A stretch of DNA of 64,000 nt from Thelonectria olida (taxonomy: Eukaryota; Ascomycota; Sordariomycetes; Hypocreales; Nectriaceae). Below are positions 20,491 through 31,673 of the stretch, piece by piece (within the stretch, counting starts at the first letter, position 1; every line of letters begins with the position of its first letter). The DNA is taken from positions 1,054,001 to 1,118,000 of the forward strand of contig JAGPYM010000007.1 in assembly GCA_020736575.1 (NCBI GenBank). The letters are read 5' to 3'. Position numbers and translations under genes: made by a program. The notes beneath the pieces are model-generated. The model made no database searches, was not told the DNA's origin, and saw nothing but the letters and a program-made list of their open reading frames with translations.

Positions 20491-23400
20491 TTACAGAGCA
20501 TAGGGGTTCAGTGACCTGATCGTCAAGCATCTGTAATCTAAGTTAGCATGAAACCTCAAGTCTGAAGAGAGTCAATGGCTACTTACGGTGGGCTCTTGGA
20601 GAGATCCGTCTTAAGAATCACAGGGACCCTCGTCATCTCCGTCACATCCTGAATGTATTCGCCATCCTCTTCTCGGAGGGAGAAGAACTTCAGGTACTTC
20701 TCCTTGTTCGACTGGTTGCTCTCGCCGCTCTCGGCCACGGGGACCTTGGAGTCGGACCGGGTCCGGTGAAGGTTGCCAGCATTTGACGAAATGCGAGCAG
20801 GAGACCCAGGCACGCTCTGAGTAGGGCGCTCAGCTAGAGAAGCTCCAGCCATGGCCTCCGTCACATCCGACGTGTTGTCATCGTCGTCGTCAAACAAGGC
20901 ATCAACGTCGTCCGTTGAAATCGTTCCAGTCTCCGTCTGCTTGCGTCGAGCCTCCTCCTGCTCTCGGCGAGCGCGCTCGGCTTCCTCAGCCTTGCGCTGA
21001 GCAGCCATGGCATTTGATGCCCGCATGGAAGCGGCAGCCTTGGGTCGCTCATCCTCAGGGACGTAGGCGGAGCTAGGGACACCCTTCTCCCAGTAAAGCT
21101 CGAGAACGCGCTTCTCCTTGCGGAACTCGGCCTTCTTGAGAGGCAGCTGATCACAGTGCACTCGCTTCTCGAAGCCCCACTCAGGGATGAGGACGTCGAA
21201 AGCAGACTCATACACACATAGAACAATGCCCTCGGCGATGAGCTCCCCATTGACCGACTGGCGCTTCTTGTCCATTGTGCGACAAGACTCAATGTGGATG
21301 CTCTGTTCCTGCGCGTTCTGGGCAGAATCCTTCTTGGTGTTGCAAGACTCGGCCGTCTTAACAAGACCCTCAAGCTCCTCGTTATACTCGATCTTGCCCT
21401 CGGAAAGGACGGCTTCCAGTTGGCGGTGGACAATGATATCGGCATATCGGCGGGTAGGGCTGGTGAAATGAGTGTAAAGGGGTAGGTTTAGGGAATAGTG
21501 GGTCCACAGATGCTTGCCAGTCTTGCCAGAGATGAAGTACTTGGCTCGCTGCATCGACTTGACCAAGAGAGTCTCCATGCCCTTGCGCAGATCAGAGTCG
21601 TCAACCTTGAAGAGGCTGTTCTGGAGAGCTCCGCTGGCAGAGGGGTCGATATCGTAGCCAAGAGCAGTCATGCGCTCAACAAAGGTTTGCAGGCGTCGTG
21701 GGTTAGGAGCGCCCTGGCGTCGGAGGAGAGCCTTTTCAGGAAGTCCTTCGGCAAGGCGCTGAGCCACATACCCGTTGGCCTTGTGAATGAGCTCTTCGAC
21801 AAGCTCGAGAGCCTGGGTCGAATCAAAGAGATTCTCCTGGACCGGGTTGTTCTCGTCATCTAGCTGCTGCAGGAGACGGAGTGGGGCAATAGGTTCGCCG
21901 CCGGCACCAAGACGAGACTCTCGGAACTTTTGAGCGACAGCATTGAGGATTTGAAGGGTGTTGGTGGGGACGGCAGGGTTGGTGAAGGCCTCAGAGTTGG
22001 TCAAAGCATTATCAATATCTGCAAGGGAGACCTTTCCAGAGCTCTTGACAATACTCCTACCGACCCAGGAGTCTCCTTCAGCAACAGCTCCGGTATGAGG
22101 GTTGACGCTGAAAACGACACTGACAGTCAATCGCTCCTCGTTGGGGTTCAAAGAACAGACATCAGCAGACAACTTCTGGGGAAGCAGGGCGCAGAATCGG
22201 TTGCTCAGCTGGACAGAAGTGCCACGCTTCTTAGCCTCACGGTCAACCAGGGAGTTGGGCTTGACAAAGTGAGCAACATCAGGAACGTGAATACCGACAT
22301 CAATCTTGCCATCAGGACGGCTCTTGACGTGCACAGCGTTACCCAGCTCAACGCCGCCGTTGAAGTCAACGGTGAAGACGTTTTCATCACGGAAATCTCG
22401 GCGGGTGGAGAGAGCCTCCTCATCCTCCTTAGCAAGAGACCAGTCCTGAAGACCAACGCTGCGCAAAACAGCATCAGAGAACTCGTCAGAGCCAAAATTG
22501 TTATCTCGAAGAAGAGCGTCGGTCTCAACCTTGAGGTCACCCATGCGACCCAACTGCTCAACAAGGGTTCCAAAGGGATGGAGGGAGGTGATGGGCCAGC
22601 GCTTGATGCAGGCCACGAAAATACGGTCCGCGTAATCCTGGTGCTTCTCGACGAAGTCACGTGGAGCCTGTTCTGTGGGAATGGCAATGAGCGGAACACG
22701 CTTGTCGGTAGGCTTGAACCAGACAATCTTGGGTTTCTCTTGGTTACGGGGCTCGTTGTGGCGGGAGTTGCCACCATCACGAGCAGCCCGTTCCGCTTCC
22801 TGCTTCTCTTTGGTAGCCTGGCTGCTAGGTCGAAGGAGGCCTAGAGTTCCGGAGAACATCTGGCCGGCGACACGTTCGATGACGGCGACGACATGACCGG
22901 CATACAGAGGCTTGGCCTCGTCGTTGATCTCCTCCTCCTCGACAAGGAGAAGGCTCTGACCCTCGACCTCGACATCGTCGTTCTTCTTTTGCGTAGGACG
23001 TTGTCGAAGACTGCCACGACGTCGGATACCGCCCTCGTTGTTGTTAGAATCATTGGTCGAGTTTCGGTCGCCCTGGTTGGTGGATCCTGATCGGGTATCA
23101 GTGATGTCCTTGCGCTTCTTCTTCTCTTCCTTCTCGCGCTTCTGACCCCACACTTCATCCACATCAAGAAGCTCAATCGCAACAAGATCTCCTTCGAGGG
23201 CACGGTTTCGGTCCTTGCTACCACAAATGAAGATGTCGGCATCAAGAAGACCATCAACTGTCGTGACATATGCGTCACTTCGGTTCTTCTTATTCACACG
23301 AAGAATACCAGAAACAAGCTGACCATCACCCAAAAGGGCGGGGAGAGTTGCCTGGGGGAGGTAAGGAGTGAAAAGGGTCTTGCGCTGCTGCTGCTGGTTT

Positions 23401-24810
23401 TGTCCAGACATCTGGCCAGCATGCTGAGAGCCTTGGAGACCCATAAACGGTTGGCCGTTCATTTGAGCAACTTGGAGGGCCTGAAGCTGACCGAGCTGCG
23501 CAGGGTTGAGTTGCTGGCCATACATCTGAGGAACCATCATCTGGTTTGGCAGCTGCATAACCTGGGGTTGGTTGGGGTTGTACTGGAAACTCCCAATATT
23601 GGAGACAGACTGGGCGCTGACCGAGCCACGAGCACGGTGACCGGGCTGGAAGCCACCCTGGTTCTGTTGCGACTGGTCTTGGTTCTGACCAGAGCGCCAA
23701 TTACCCTCGAAGTTACGGGATCCAGTACGGGCATGGCCGCTTCCACGACGTGGGAAGTCGTTAGTGTCAGCGCTGAGGTTCATTCCAGAGCCTCGGCCGG
23801 CACCACGGCCATTGACGGCCATGCTCTGGCTGCGACCATGACCACCACGGCCGCCACGGCCAGATGGCTGAGAAGCTGGAACATCGAGAGTATTTTGGGT
23901 AGCAGGTTTGTTTTGCTCAGTGGCAGGGCCTTCAGTAGCAGGAGATGCAGGAAACGAGAAGCCGCTGGTAGTACGTTTCTGTTGGGCAATTTCGGCGGCC
24001 TTCTTGGCATCGGCGAGAGCCAAAGAGTGACGTCGCTGATGGCCACCACCACCGCCACCGCGGCCGCCTCGGCCACCTGCATTCTCCCGGCCGTGACCGC
24101 TGGGAGCTTCGAAATTGCCAAAAGCAGATCCCGAGGCACCGGCGGAGGGGGCAGGAGGAGGTCCCATGCCCATGTTGGGGAGTGCCGACTGATTACGGCG
24201 ATGTGACATTGGCTGGGTCGGGGCACCCAAGTTCTGTTGTTGTGGGATTTGGTTCGGGAATGAGAAGGCGTTTTGCGACATGTTACCCATGGGCTGCAAA
24301 GGATTGAAAGAGTTGCCCGCGCCGATGTTTTGGCCCGGGGGAAGCATTCCCATGTTAACATATTGCTGGTGAGTGGCCTGAATCTGCTGTTGCTGTTGCT
24401 GAAGCAGTTCAATCTGTTGTTGGATGGCAAGCTGCTCCACTACGGGAAGATGGTGTCAGTAAATGCAGTCATTCACGAGGGTGAGTAGATGGGATGCGAA
24501 AGGCCAAAGCCGTAATGGCAGCCCAAAGGAGCAAGCAGTCATTGAAGCAAGCATTAAGAACAGGAGTGAGTTTGGGGTGTAGGCAACAGTTTTGCAAAGG
24601 CAAAGTATCGAGGAATGTAAAACGAAAGGGAGTAAACTCACTTCCTGGGTTGGCAAACATGCTCATCAATGGCGTCAGCTCAGACGGACTCCGGCGATGC
24701 GCAATGTGCAGTCTTCTCCCAGCAGGGCCAGGGACGCCGCCAACCTGGGGCTGCTGAGCAGACTGCTGCTGCTGTTGCTGGGGGTTTTGTGGTTGCTGGT
24801 GCTGCTCCAT
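20491..24810 (-). CDS. SSD1: Ssd1/GUL-1 RNA-binding translational regulator (inactive RNase II family), 1353 aa
   Basis: Three exons: 24810-24642, 24439-20587, 20530-20491. Exon 1 (MEQHQQPQNP, then polyQ) joins MFANPG to MEQLAIQQQ. The last 40-nt exon adds CLTIRSLNPYAL. Ssd1 binds mRNAs of cell-wall proteins and represses them under control of the NDR kinase Cbk1/COT-1. The N-terminal 400 residues are Q/N/G-rich and disordered. They hold five HxRxxS kinase sites (around residues 38-43, 136-141, 190-195, 257-262, 292-297) and two FSFP kinase-docking-like motifs (115-118, 217-220). A cold-shock-like domain starts near 415 and the RNB domain near 700. At the RNB metal site (near 745) the usual D-x-D-D is replaced by VELGNA, so the nuclease should be dead, as in known Ssd1. 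A C-terminal S1/DIS3L-type region (ECLINE-like WGFEKRVHCDQLPL) follows. Confidence 0.95.
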
Positions 24811-27800
24811 GATGGGCAGTCGCAGTCAAATATGTCGTTGAGTAGATGGAGTCGGGTCCGTGGACAGATCAAAGTGATCCGAATCGGAAAAGCAATGTAG
24901 TTGCCGAATATGGCGGCGGGTTTCGGCGAACCTGTTTCTGGCGACGAGGGCAGAGGTTTGAGTTTGCGATGGCGATGGTCGATGGTCGATGGCGATGAGG
25001 GTTGGATGGCGATGGCACGGCGGGACAAGAAGTTTGCCCAAAAGGAGGGTGAACGAGCTTGAGCGGGGACCAAGGAGTGTCAAGAGAAATACGGCGATGA
25101 AGAGGCAGATATTGTGACGACTAGAAGAGAAAGCCGAGATGGATGGAATCCAGCTCCTGGCGGAGAATGAGGGCAAAGGGGAGAAGGAGGATGGGGGAAA
25201 TAGAACAGAGTTGAAGTGGGAAGGGTGGAAGAAGATGGATCGAGTTGAAGAGGAGCAGTCAGTGCAGAAGAAGAGTGGAGGCGGAGGTTTACGTGGGAAC
25301 AGCGCCAACCTTCTTACCTGCCTTGGCAACTTTGGTACCTCCTCCAAGTTACCTCCTACCTCGTGTGGATGCAAATGGATCGTATTTAGGGAGACATGGT
25401 TGGAACTGGCAAACCAAGGTACATGCCACTCTAGCAAGGTACCTACCCGTCCTGTCTGGAGATGACACCGACAGGGTATCTTCTGTCAAGGTCCTGGTTG
25501 CTCGGGGTTGCCAGAAACTTTCAATTGAAAAAGCTGCTGGCTGCCCAAGGGGGGATCTCTTGTCCACTGCGTACCGCAGCAGACCAGCGCAGCAGGCCAG
25601 ATACATTGTGGCTCGAGTCTGGGACCCAACCCGCCCAAGATGGGGTCGGCGGCTACTCTAGTCCCCTACAAGCTAACAGCTATTAGTGGGCTCTCCTCGT
25701 CCTCCCCCACTAGGAAGCCCCTTGAACAACCGCGAGCAGGTAGCTCCAGCACTGACATGGACGCTTTTGGCCGCTCCATGGAGGAGATGCTTCCATGGCA
25801 GGTACGAAGACTTCACTACTCTTTCTCGCACGTAACTAATCCGACGATATTCACCTCCTGTCACAAACAAATCCTGCACAAAACAACGTACCTGATGCAT
25901 ACAAACACGACAAGATGAGCAATGGACCGAAACTTTTCACCGACTCTTCGAGGGGCAAAAAAGATACACAGAACGCACGCTCACACAAATGGCACACGAC
26001 GAGGCGGCCCGTCCGGCGAAACATTGGTCCCAGCTCGTGGGGGGAGGGGTAAGAAGATAGTGTCCTCCATCAACGACTCAGACTCTTTGTGAGGGATGGT
26101 TGGTGTCTGGCGGTGGTGGCGTTGAAGGGCGTCATCGGCAGCAGGCAACGTAAAGCCACCGATCAAGCTGCTTGCCTGTCTCCCGCGAGTCTCTTCTTTG
26201 TCCTCAAGGTGCGCAGCATTGATTCCCCCTTCAAACCACCGACCTCACTCGACGCAGAAGGGATCCGCGACCCATCATACTTCGTACACAGGCAATGACA
26301 CTACGACTGGACCGGCCAAGCTGTGTCGTCGCACGGAGGAACTCCACCTGCGGATCCCTGAGCTACATGTGCTCTAGCAAGCGGCCCGGCGCTTGTTCCC
26401 TCTCCACCATGACAGTCGAGCTGGAGGGAGGAATGGAGACCTGCGGCCATCGGCGTAACCGCAATGCGCAGCAGGATGTGCATGCGTTGAGCTCCCCCAG
26501 GCCGTAGGATGGCCTCGTTGCATGCTGCGATTCCCGGATGCCTACGTAAGATGACTATCGTACAGATGACTGGCTGCACACTGTAAGCCTTGCAAGTCAA
26601 TGAGCTATTCCCTTCCCCCTTCAAAGCCACCCTTGTCAGGATGGCCAGTGTGATTGATTGCCTGACCCGTCCGCCCTCCACCAGTGCCAGGCAGGGGTGA
26701 AGTTTTCAAGGGTGCACCTCGACTACTGCAGCTACAACTCTTGCACCTAGAACCCAGCACGGGAGACGGACGACAGGCAGAATGACGGGCATGGGCGTCG
26801 GATTCGGGTCTTGCTCACAAACGTCATCGAGGGGCCATCCGTCAACCAAAGGATGGGAAATCAACGTCAAAGCAGCCTCTGCGGTTTGGTTCAATCGTCG
26901 CTTCTCCCTGGCGACCTCATCCGAGGTACTTCTTGCTCTTCGCTGGGCTCCAGCAACGCGTTTGGGCCACGTTTTGATACCCATTTTGACGTGAACCTCA
27001 TCACCGTCCTAAATTTCCGTCCACGTCCATCTGTCTTGGGTCTGTGTTTGTTTTGACCTTTAAATGGATCCACTCCCCACGAGCATCACCATCATCATCT
27101 ACGTTATCGTCGACAGGAGCTTCTCAAACGCATAATGTCAGCAGCGGTTGGCCTCTTACGGGTCAGACCCATCCTCATTCTAGATCCCCATCATGCAGAC
27201 ACCTCCTGCGTCTTCCCCATCTTGGAGTCCGGGGCAATCCTTCCAAGAGGGGAAGTCAATCGCTTGCTTCTTTTCAACTTCGTACAGCAAACACAGTCTC
27301 ATTAGACCTGAACCCCTACATCAGAGGTCAGGCGCTCCATCTCCCAGTCACTCAAATTTGCCAAATTGGACCTAGTGGAGTCGCCTAGGCGTTCCCTGTC
27401 TCCTTGCCATGGACGACCTGAAGCTGTCCTCTGGCCGGCCAGATGTAAACAATGATCCATCCCTGTTGAGATGGGCTAGGCCTATGTCACTCACGTCACC
27501 TTATGAAACCCATTAACTACATCTCAACATCTGGACGACCCAGGAGCCACCGTCAGGCTCACTGTCGGTTGCCCTCGTGTCTCTCCAGGCAAGCCACCCA
27601 ATGTAACGCTTCAACAAATCCCTGCTCGTTTCGCCTCTTCAAAGTCGGCCGAAATGCACATGTTCCATAACTAGTTAGCTGCTTCAGTTCCAGATCCCAG
27701 CGATGTCTCCGTGATTCAGCTCCGTAGTCTGTGATTCAGTCGCAATGTCAGTTCGTATTCAGAATTGAAGACTCCTTTGCGGAGTGATGATTGATTGGGA

Positions 27801-28146
27801 TCTCATCTCTCAAATTGGTGCAAGCTCCACCGTCTGAAACTTGCGCGCGGTCGAGCCCTCTTCCAATGTCTCATCGATGTAAATATAATCCATTATTATC
27901 GGGCTTGCGGGAGTTGGAGATCGCACCGCCACAAATGGAACTGTGGCTAAACCGACGCGCCCAAGCTGCCGCCTTCCGCGCGCACGACGCGACTTTTATC
28001 GGGTCTTTATTTTAGCGGGCCGATTTTCACTGCGGTTGTTTGCTGGAAGGAGGACTCGGTACGTACCCGGTTGGCCAGCCTCCAGGCCAATTCTCGAGTG
28101 CCCGAAAGTCTGCATATCGAGAGCCCGTCCCTTTCAACATCCCATC
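24811..28146. other. 3.3 kb divergent region between SSD1 and GLE1
   Basis: Holds both promoters. The first 600 bases on the SSD1 side (24811-25440) are pyrimidine-rich on the minus strand and stay open for about 200 codons. They look like a long SSD1 leader rather than a gene. From 25450 to 28000 I see only short frames without bias, splice pattern or recognisable motif. Confidence 0.5.
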
Positions 28147-29769
28147 ATGTCTCGCTCCTCGCCCGCCGGGCGAAAACATTCGAGCCCTGATCGACGACAC
28201 TCCTCAAGTTTTCTCTTTGAAGACCGGAATTCCGAAACCAGCCTCCATAACGCTTTGGCAGCAGCGCAGGTCGAACATGAAAGGGTGCGTAGTGTCGCTC
28301 TCCGTGTCTTCGAGCTCCATTCGCTCGAACAGGAACATAAGAGGATAGCCGACGAGAAGCGCATCGAAGAAGAACGACTCAGGGCCGAGGCAGCAGTTGT
28401 AGCAGAAGAGAAACGATTAAGGGAACTTCGTGCAAAGACGATCCCACGCCCGCCTCCCGAACCCGAACTACCACCACCTGCTCCCATACCCAAGCAACCA
28501 GCACCCAATGGCACACCAGTCAAGGAGACCAAGGAGCCTGTGGCCTCTACAACTCCTCCTTCAGAAGTGAAAAAAACAGCTCCTTCACTCCCGACGCCAG
28601 TCGTTCAGAATAAGCCGGCAGCCCCAAGCAATCCTTTTGCCGCGACAACCCAAGCACAACCTCCAGCCCAAATACCGAACGGTGTGCCAGCGCCAGTCAC
28701 TGCCGCAGCGCCCAAGGCTATTGTGTCCCCGAAGCCAGCTCCATCACCACAATCAGCTCAACCGCCTGCGCAGGATCGATATATCCAAATTCACCAGGAG
28801 TTAAAGAAGCTACGGAAGGAGCTTCAGGCACAATCCAAGGTTCCTGGCTCTCCACTCAAGGGCAAAATGGGCACATTCCGAAGAGAGATTCGAGTATCAA
28901 TTGGTCAACTCACCAGTGGACGAGGTGCCAACGCGCAACCTGTAAGTCGATCACTGTCTATTAGAAGAGAGTATTCTAACAATTCTTAGGTGGCCAAAAT
29001 CAATGCAGCGCTCAAGGAAGCTTTGGAAGGCAAAGTTCCTAGCCCTCTGATCGATGCTAGTCTTTTTGTGGTTGAACCAAGAGAGCCGGCTGAGGGAGCG
29101 CACAACAACGGACCGGCCTTGCCTTCACTGTTCGTCTACTTGATAAACATTGTAGCCAAAGGCATCGTCAGCCAATTCATCAACGAAGCCAGCGCGAACG
29201 CTAAAGCTGCTGAACCGGTCGGGGTCTTTGCCGCCCAAATCTTCTCAACCAAGGAGTACCAATGGCGAGGCCATTCTTTGATCGATATCCTCATGGCCAA
29301 ATTCAGGATAGTGTGCCCTGTCCTCTTCGGTCATCGAGGAAACGACAAGACGGAGCGAGGGCGATTGGCCCTTGGCTGGAAGAAGGAGGGCCCATCGTGG
29401 ATTACCGAACAGAGCCACAACGATCGCATGACGGGTCTTGGAGCTGGCTTTGCATCACTTGCGCTCCGAGACTTTAGCAAAACCACCAAAACGAACCCTT
29501 ACCCACCAGTCAACTACTGGAAAGCGCTCGCTGGCATTGTCAACTCCCCCGCCGGCGAGACTTCAAACACCCAATATGTGGTGCTCCGTTCTATGCTCGA
29601 GGGCCACGAGCAACGCTTCATCGCATTTTACGGCAACGCAGGAATCGCGGCACTCCGACTAGCTCTAGTGGAATTCCCCAAGAAAGCACCGCAAAACGCC
29701 ATGGCTGCTGGCTCGCTGCGTGCCCTCGCCGATCTTCTTCAGAGCGAAGCCGGTTTGATTCTGACATAG
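28147..29769 (+). CDS. GLE1: Gle1 mRNA-export factor, 524 aa
   Basis: Two exons, 28147-28941 and 28990-29769. The intron has donor GTAAGT, branch TTCTAAC and acceptor CTTAG, and keeps phase 0 (NAQP then VAKINAAL). Gle1 sits at the cytoplasmic face of the nuclear pore and, with inositol hexakisphosphate, activates the DEAD-box ATPase Dbp5 to release exported mRNPs. The first 120 residues include a charged coiled coil (EHKRIADEKRIEEERLRAEAAVVAEEKRLREL). A Pro/Ala-rich linker (about 125-235) follows. The C-terminal Gle1 fold runs from about 240 (IQIHQELKKLRKEL, VYLINIVAKGIVSQFINEA, DILMAKFRIVCPVLFG, YPPVNYWKALAGIVN). I start at MSRSSPAGRK; an in-frame extension to 27943 has a different composition and reads as leader. 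Confidence 0.92.
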
Positions 29770-30157
29770 AGAGTTTGGAGGAATTGATTGGTTCAGAAGT
29801 CAATTTGGAAAAAGAAGGAACATGGTGTTTTTTGTCGATATGTACTCTACAGGTTTGACTGGGGCGTTCGGAGGGAGGACCATCTTCACATTCGGGAGAA
29901 ACTATCACTCTCATGGTTGGGGCACAGCAGGTGTTTTACTGACTCGTTCGATTATATGACGCCGTTTGACCATGCACGGCAACAGCAGTTATTCTTGATC
30001 TATCCTTTACTATACAAATGTAGAGAGAAAAAAATATATACTCTTCCCAGTCATCGTTCAGCGCGAGCAAACATTCCATGCCGAAACTCCAAAAGCACGT
30101 ATCCCGTCGTAGATCTTTTGTACCATAAGAAAGCAACACAGCCATCTCCCGCCGGCT
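29770..30157. other. Convergent 3' intergenic stretch
   Basis: Between GLE1 (+) and TLG1 (-). A/T-rich near 30010-30050, consistent with 3' ends. Nothing else seen. Confidence 0.55.
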
Positions 30158-30971
30158 CTATAGTATCAGCAACAGCACCAGCAACAGGATGAGCACAAAG
30201 ATGAGCACCGCGATGCAGCAGCTGCTCAGCCGGTCTTCGTTCTTGCGCGCTATTGTCTGCAGCTTCTGCATGCCCGTCTGCAGGCGGCCGCCGACGCGAT
30301 CCGCCACATTATCCACGACCTCCAGCATCTCGCGCTGCTCCTCCAGCTCGCGGCCCATGTCGTCGGCCTGGCGGCGCAAGTTCCCGACCGTCTGGAAGAC
30401 GCCGTCGAGGTGCTGGTCCTGCTCGCGCATCATCTGGACCTGCTGCTGTTGCTCAAACTCGGCGTAGGCGTCGTCGTCGCCGTCGATAGCGAAGGCGTTA
30501 GGGTCGGGCAGGTCGCTAGATCCGGCTGCGTCGCCGAGGGTCGTCTTCCTGCTAAGCTCCTCGCGCATGTCCTCGATCTCGCCGCCGACTTCCTGGACGA
30601 GGCGTTTGCGGCGGGTGACTTCGTGCTCGGAGAGGCCGAACTGGGCGGGGTTGAACTCGACAGCCTGCACGGAGGCGACGAGGTCGGCGAGGTCGTCAGC
30701 GAGGGAGGAGAGGGCGGACTCGAGGTCGGCGCGAGCGGAGGCCAGCTCTGGCGATGATGCGGTGGTGGAAAGAGAGCGGATGCGCAGGTAGGAGGCAAAC
30801 AGAGGCCGGGCCTGGCCCATCTGGGCGAGGACATCTCTGTGAGACAGCAGTCAGTAAGGAGGAAGTCTCGAGGGGAATTGAGTAGGGGGAGATTGGGACA
30901 ATGAAAAATGGCGATGGAACATACTGCTGGACCTGGAGGAACGGGTCCTCATCGTTGGGCGAGGACATCAT
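30158..30971 (-). CDS. TLG1: Tlg1/syntaxin-6-like SNARE, 241 aa
   Basis: Two exons, 30971-30925 and 30836-30158. The first codes only MMSSPNDEDPFLQVQ. The donor is GTATGT and the acceptor CACAG, and the junction (CA+A = Gln) gives QQDVLAQMGQA. The N-terminal three-helix part of syntaxin-6 type covers about 1-105 (PFLQVQQDVLAQ, LADLVASVQ). A linker with a Q-run follows. The SNARE motif lies at about 150-215 (MMREQDQHLDGVFQTVGNLRRQADDMGRELEEQ), with the zero-layer Gln in this helix. It ends in a tail anchor of about 20 hydrophobic residues (CCIAVLIFVLILLLVLLL) after basic residues. It should act as a Q-SNARE for endosome-to-Golgi fusion. Two adjacent ATGs make the exact start ambiguous by one residue. 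Confidence 0.9.
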
Positions 30972-31673
30972 CCTATTGATAACGATGCGTGAAGACGCAT
31001 CAGCCTCGCTACAATATTCGCAGTAGATGGGGAAGGACAAGAGGACAGTTCGGTCGGTAAAGCAATGTCCCCAGAGCGGGCGAAGAGATCTAGGTTGCGA
31101 CTCGCGATGTTCTGAGGGGATGACGTTGCAGGGACGGGCCCCTGCCGACACGTGCAAGCCGGATCGCGGAGGATGGAGAGCCTTAGAGAGTGGAGGTACG
31201 TACCTCAGTGCCTGGGCTTCAACGGGTCCTGAGAGGCTGAGGTGAGGTCCATGGCTTCCACTCACCTGCAAAATCCACTCGCCCACTAAACGGGGAATTT
31301 GGTTTTGTGCTTGGAAACTGGGGCATCTTCACTCGTCTTTCTTGATGATTTGTGAGTTCTGAGTCTCCAGGACCTAAGAGTCAGTCGAATTCTGTGTGCC
31401 TTGGATTTACCCCTCCATTTTCCGTCCCCAATAACTGAATCGAGACTTTGTCAAAGTTTGGTGGTTTGCCGAGTTCGACTCGCGCCGACGCTTCACCAGA
31501 GATTTCTCTTGAGCAGAGGTTAGAGGCTCAACTCCAAGAATAGGAAAATACCGCCGCAAACCCAGCTTCACAAGATATATAGTAAGCGTTTCTTTTCCCC
31601 TATTCTCACATGGAACGGAAAAATAAATAAATAAGAATCGTCGTTGACCAATCTCCAGGGTAACATCGTCAAG
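30972..31673. other. Divergent promoter region
   Basis: 700 bp between TLG1 (-) and the METTL25-like gene (+). A GTAAGC donor (31583) and a CTCCAG acceptor just before 31660 would make a good 5'-UTR intron for the methyltransferase gene; this is inference. No coding feature. Confidence 0.5.

Noticed and set aside
21930..22844. 304-codon plus-strand open frame inside SSD1
   Set aside because: It is antisense to a conserved RNB-domain exon with strong codon bias; the frame is a mirror of that bias and its protein has no recognisable feature.
24826..25437. 203-codon minus-strand open frame upstream of SSD1
   Set aside because: Pyrimidine-rich strand with few possible stops; Ser/Phe/Pro-rich product with no motif. 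Best read as SSD1 leader.
27943..28146. In-frame extension of GLE1
   Set aside because: Low-quality Arg/Ser/Pro-rich sequence in a C/T-rich leader; the family-like N-terminus begins at 28147.
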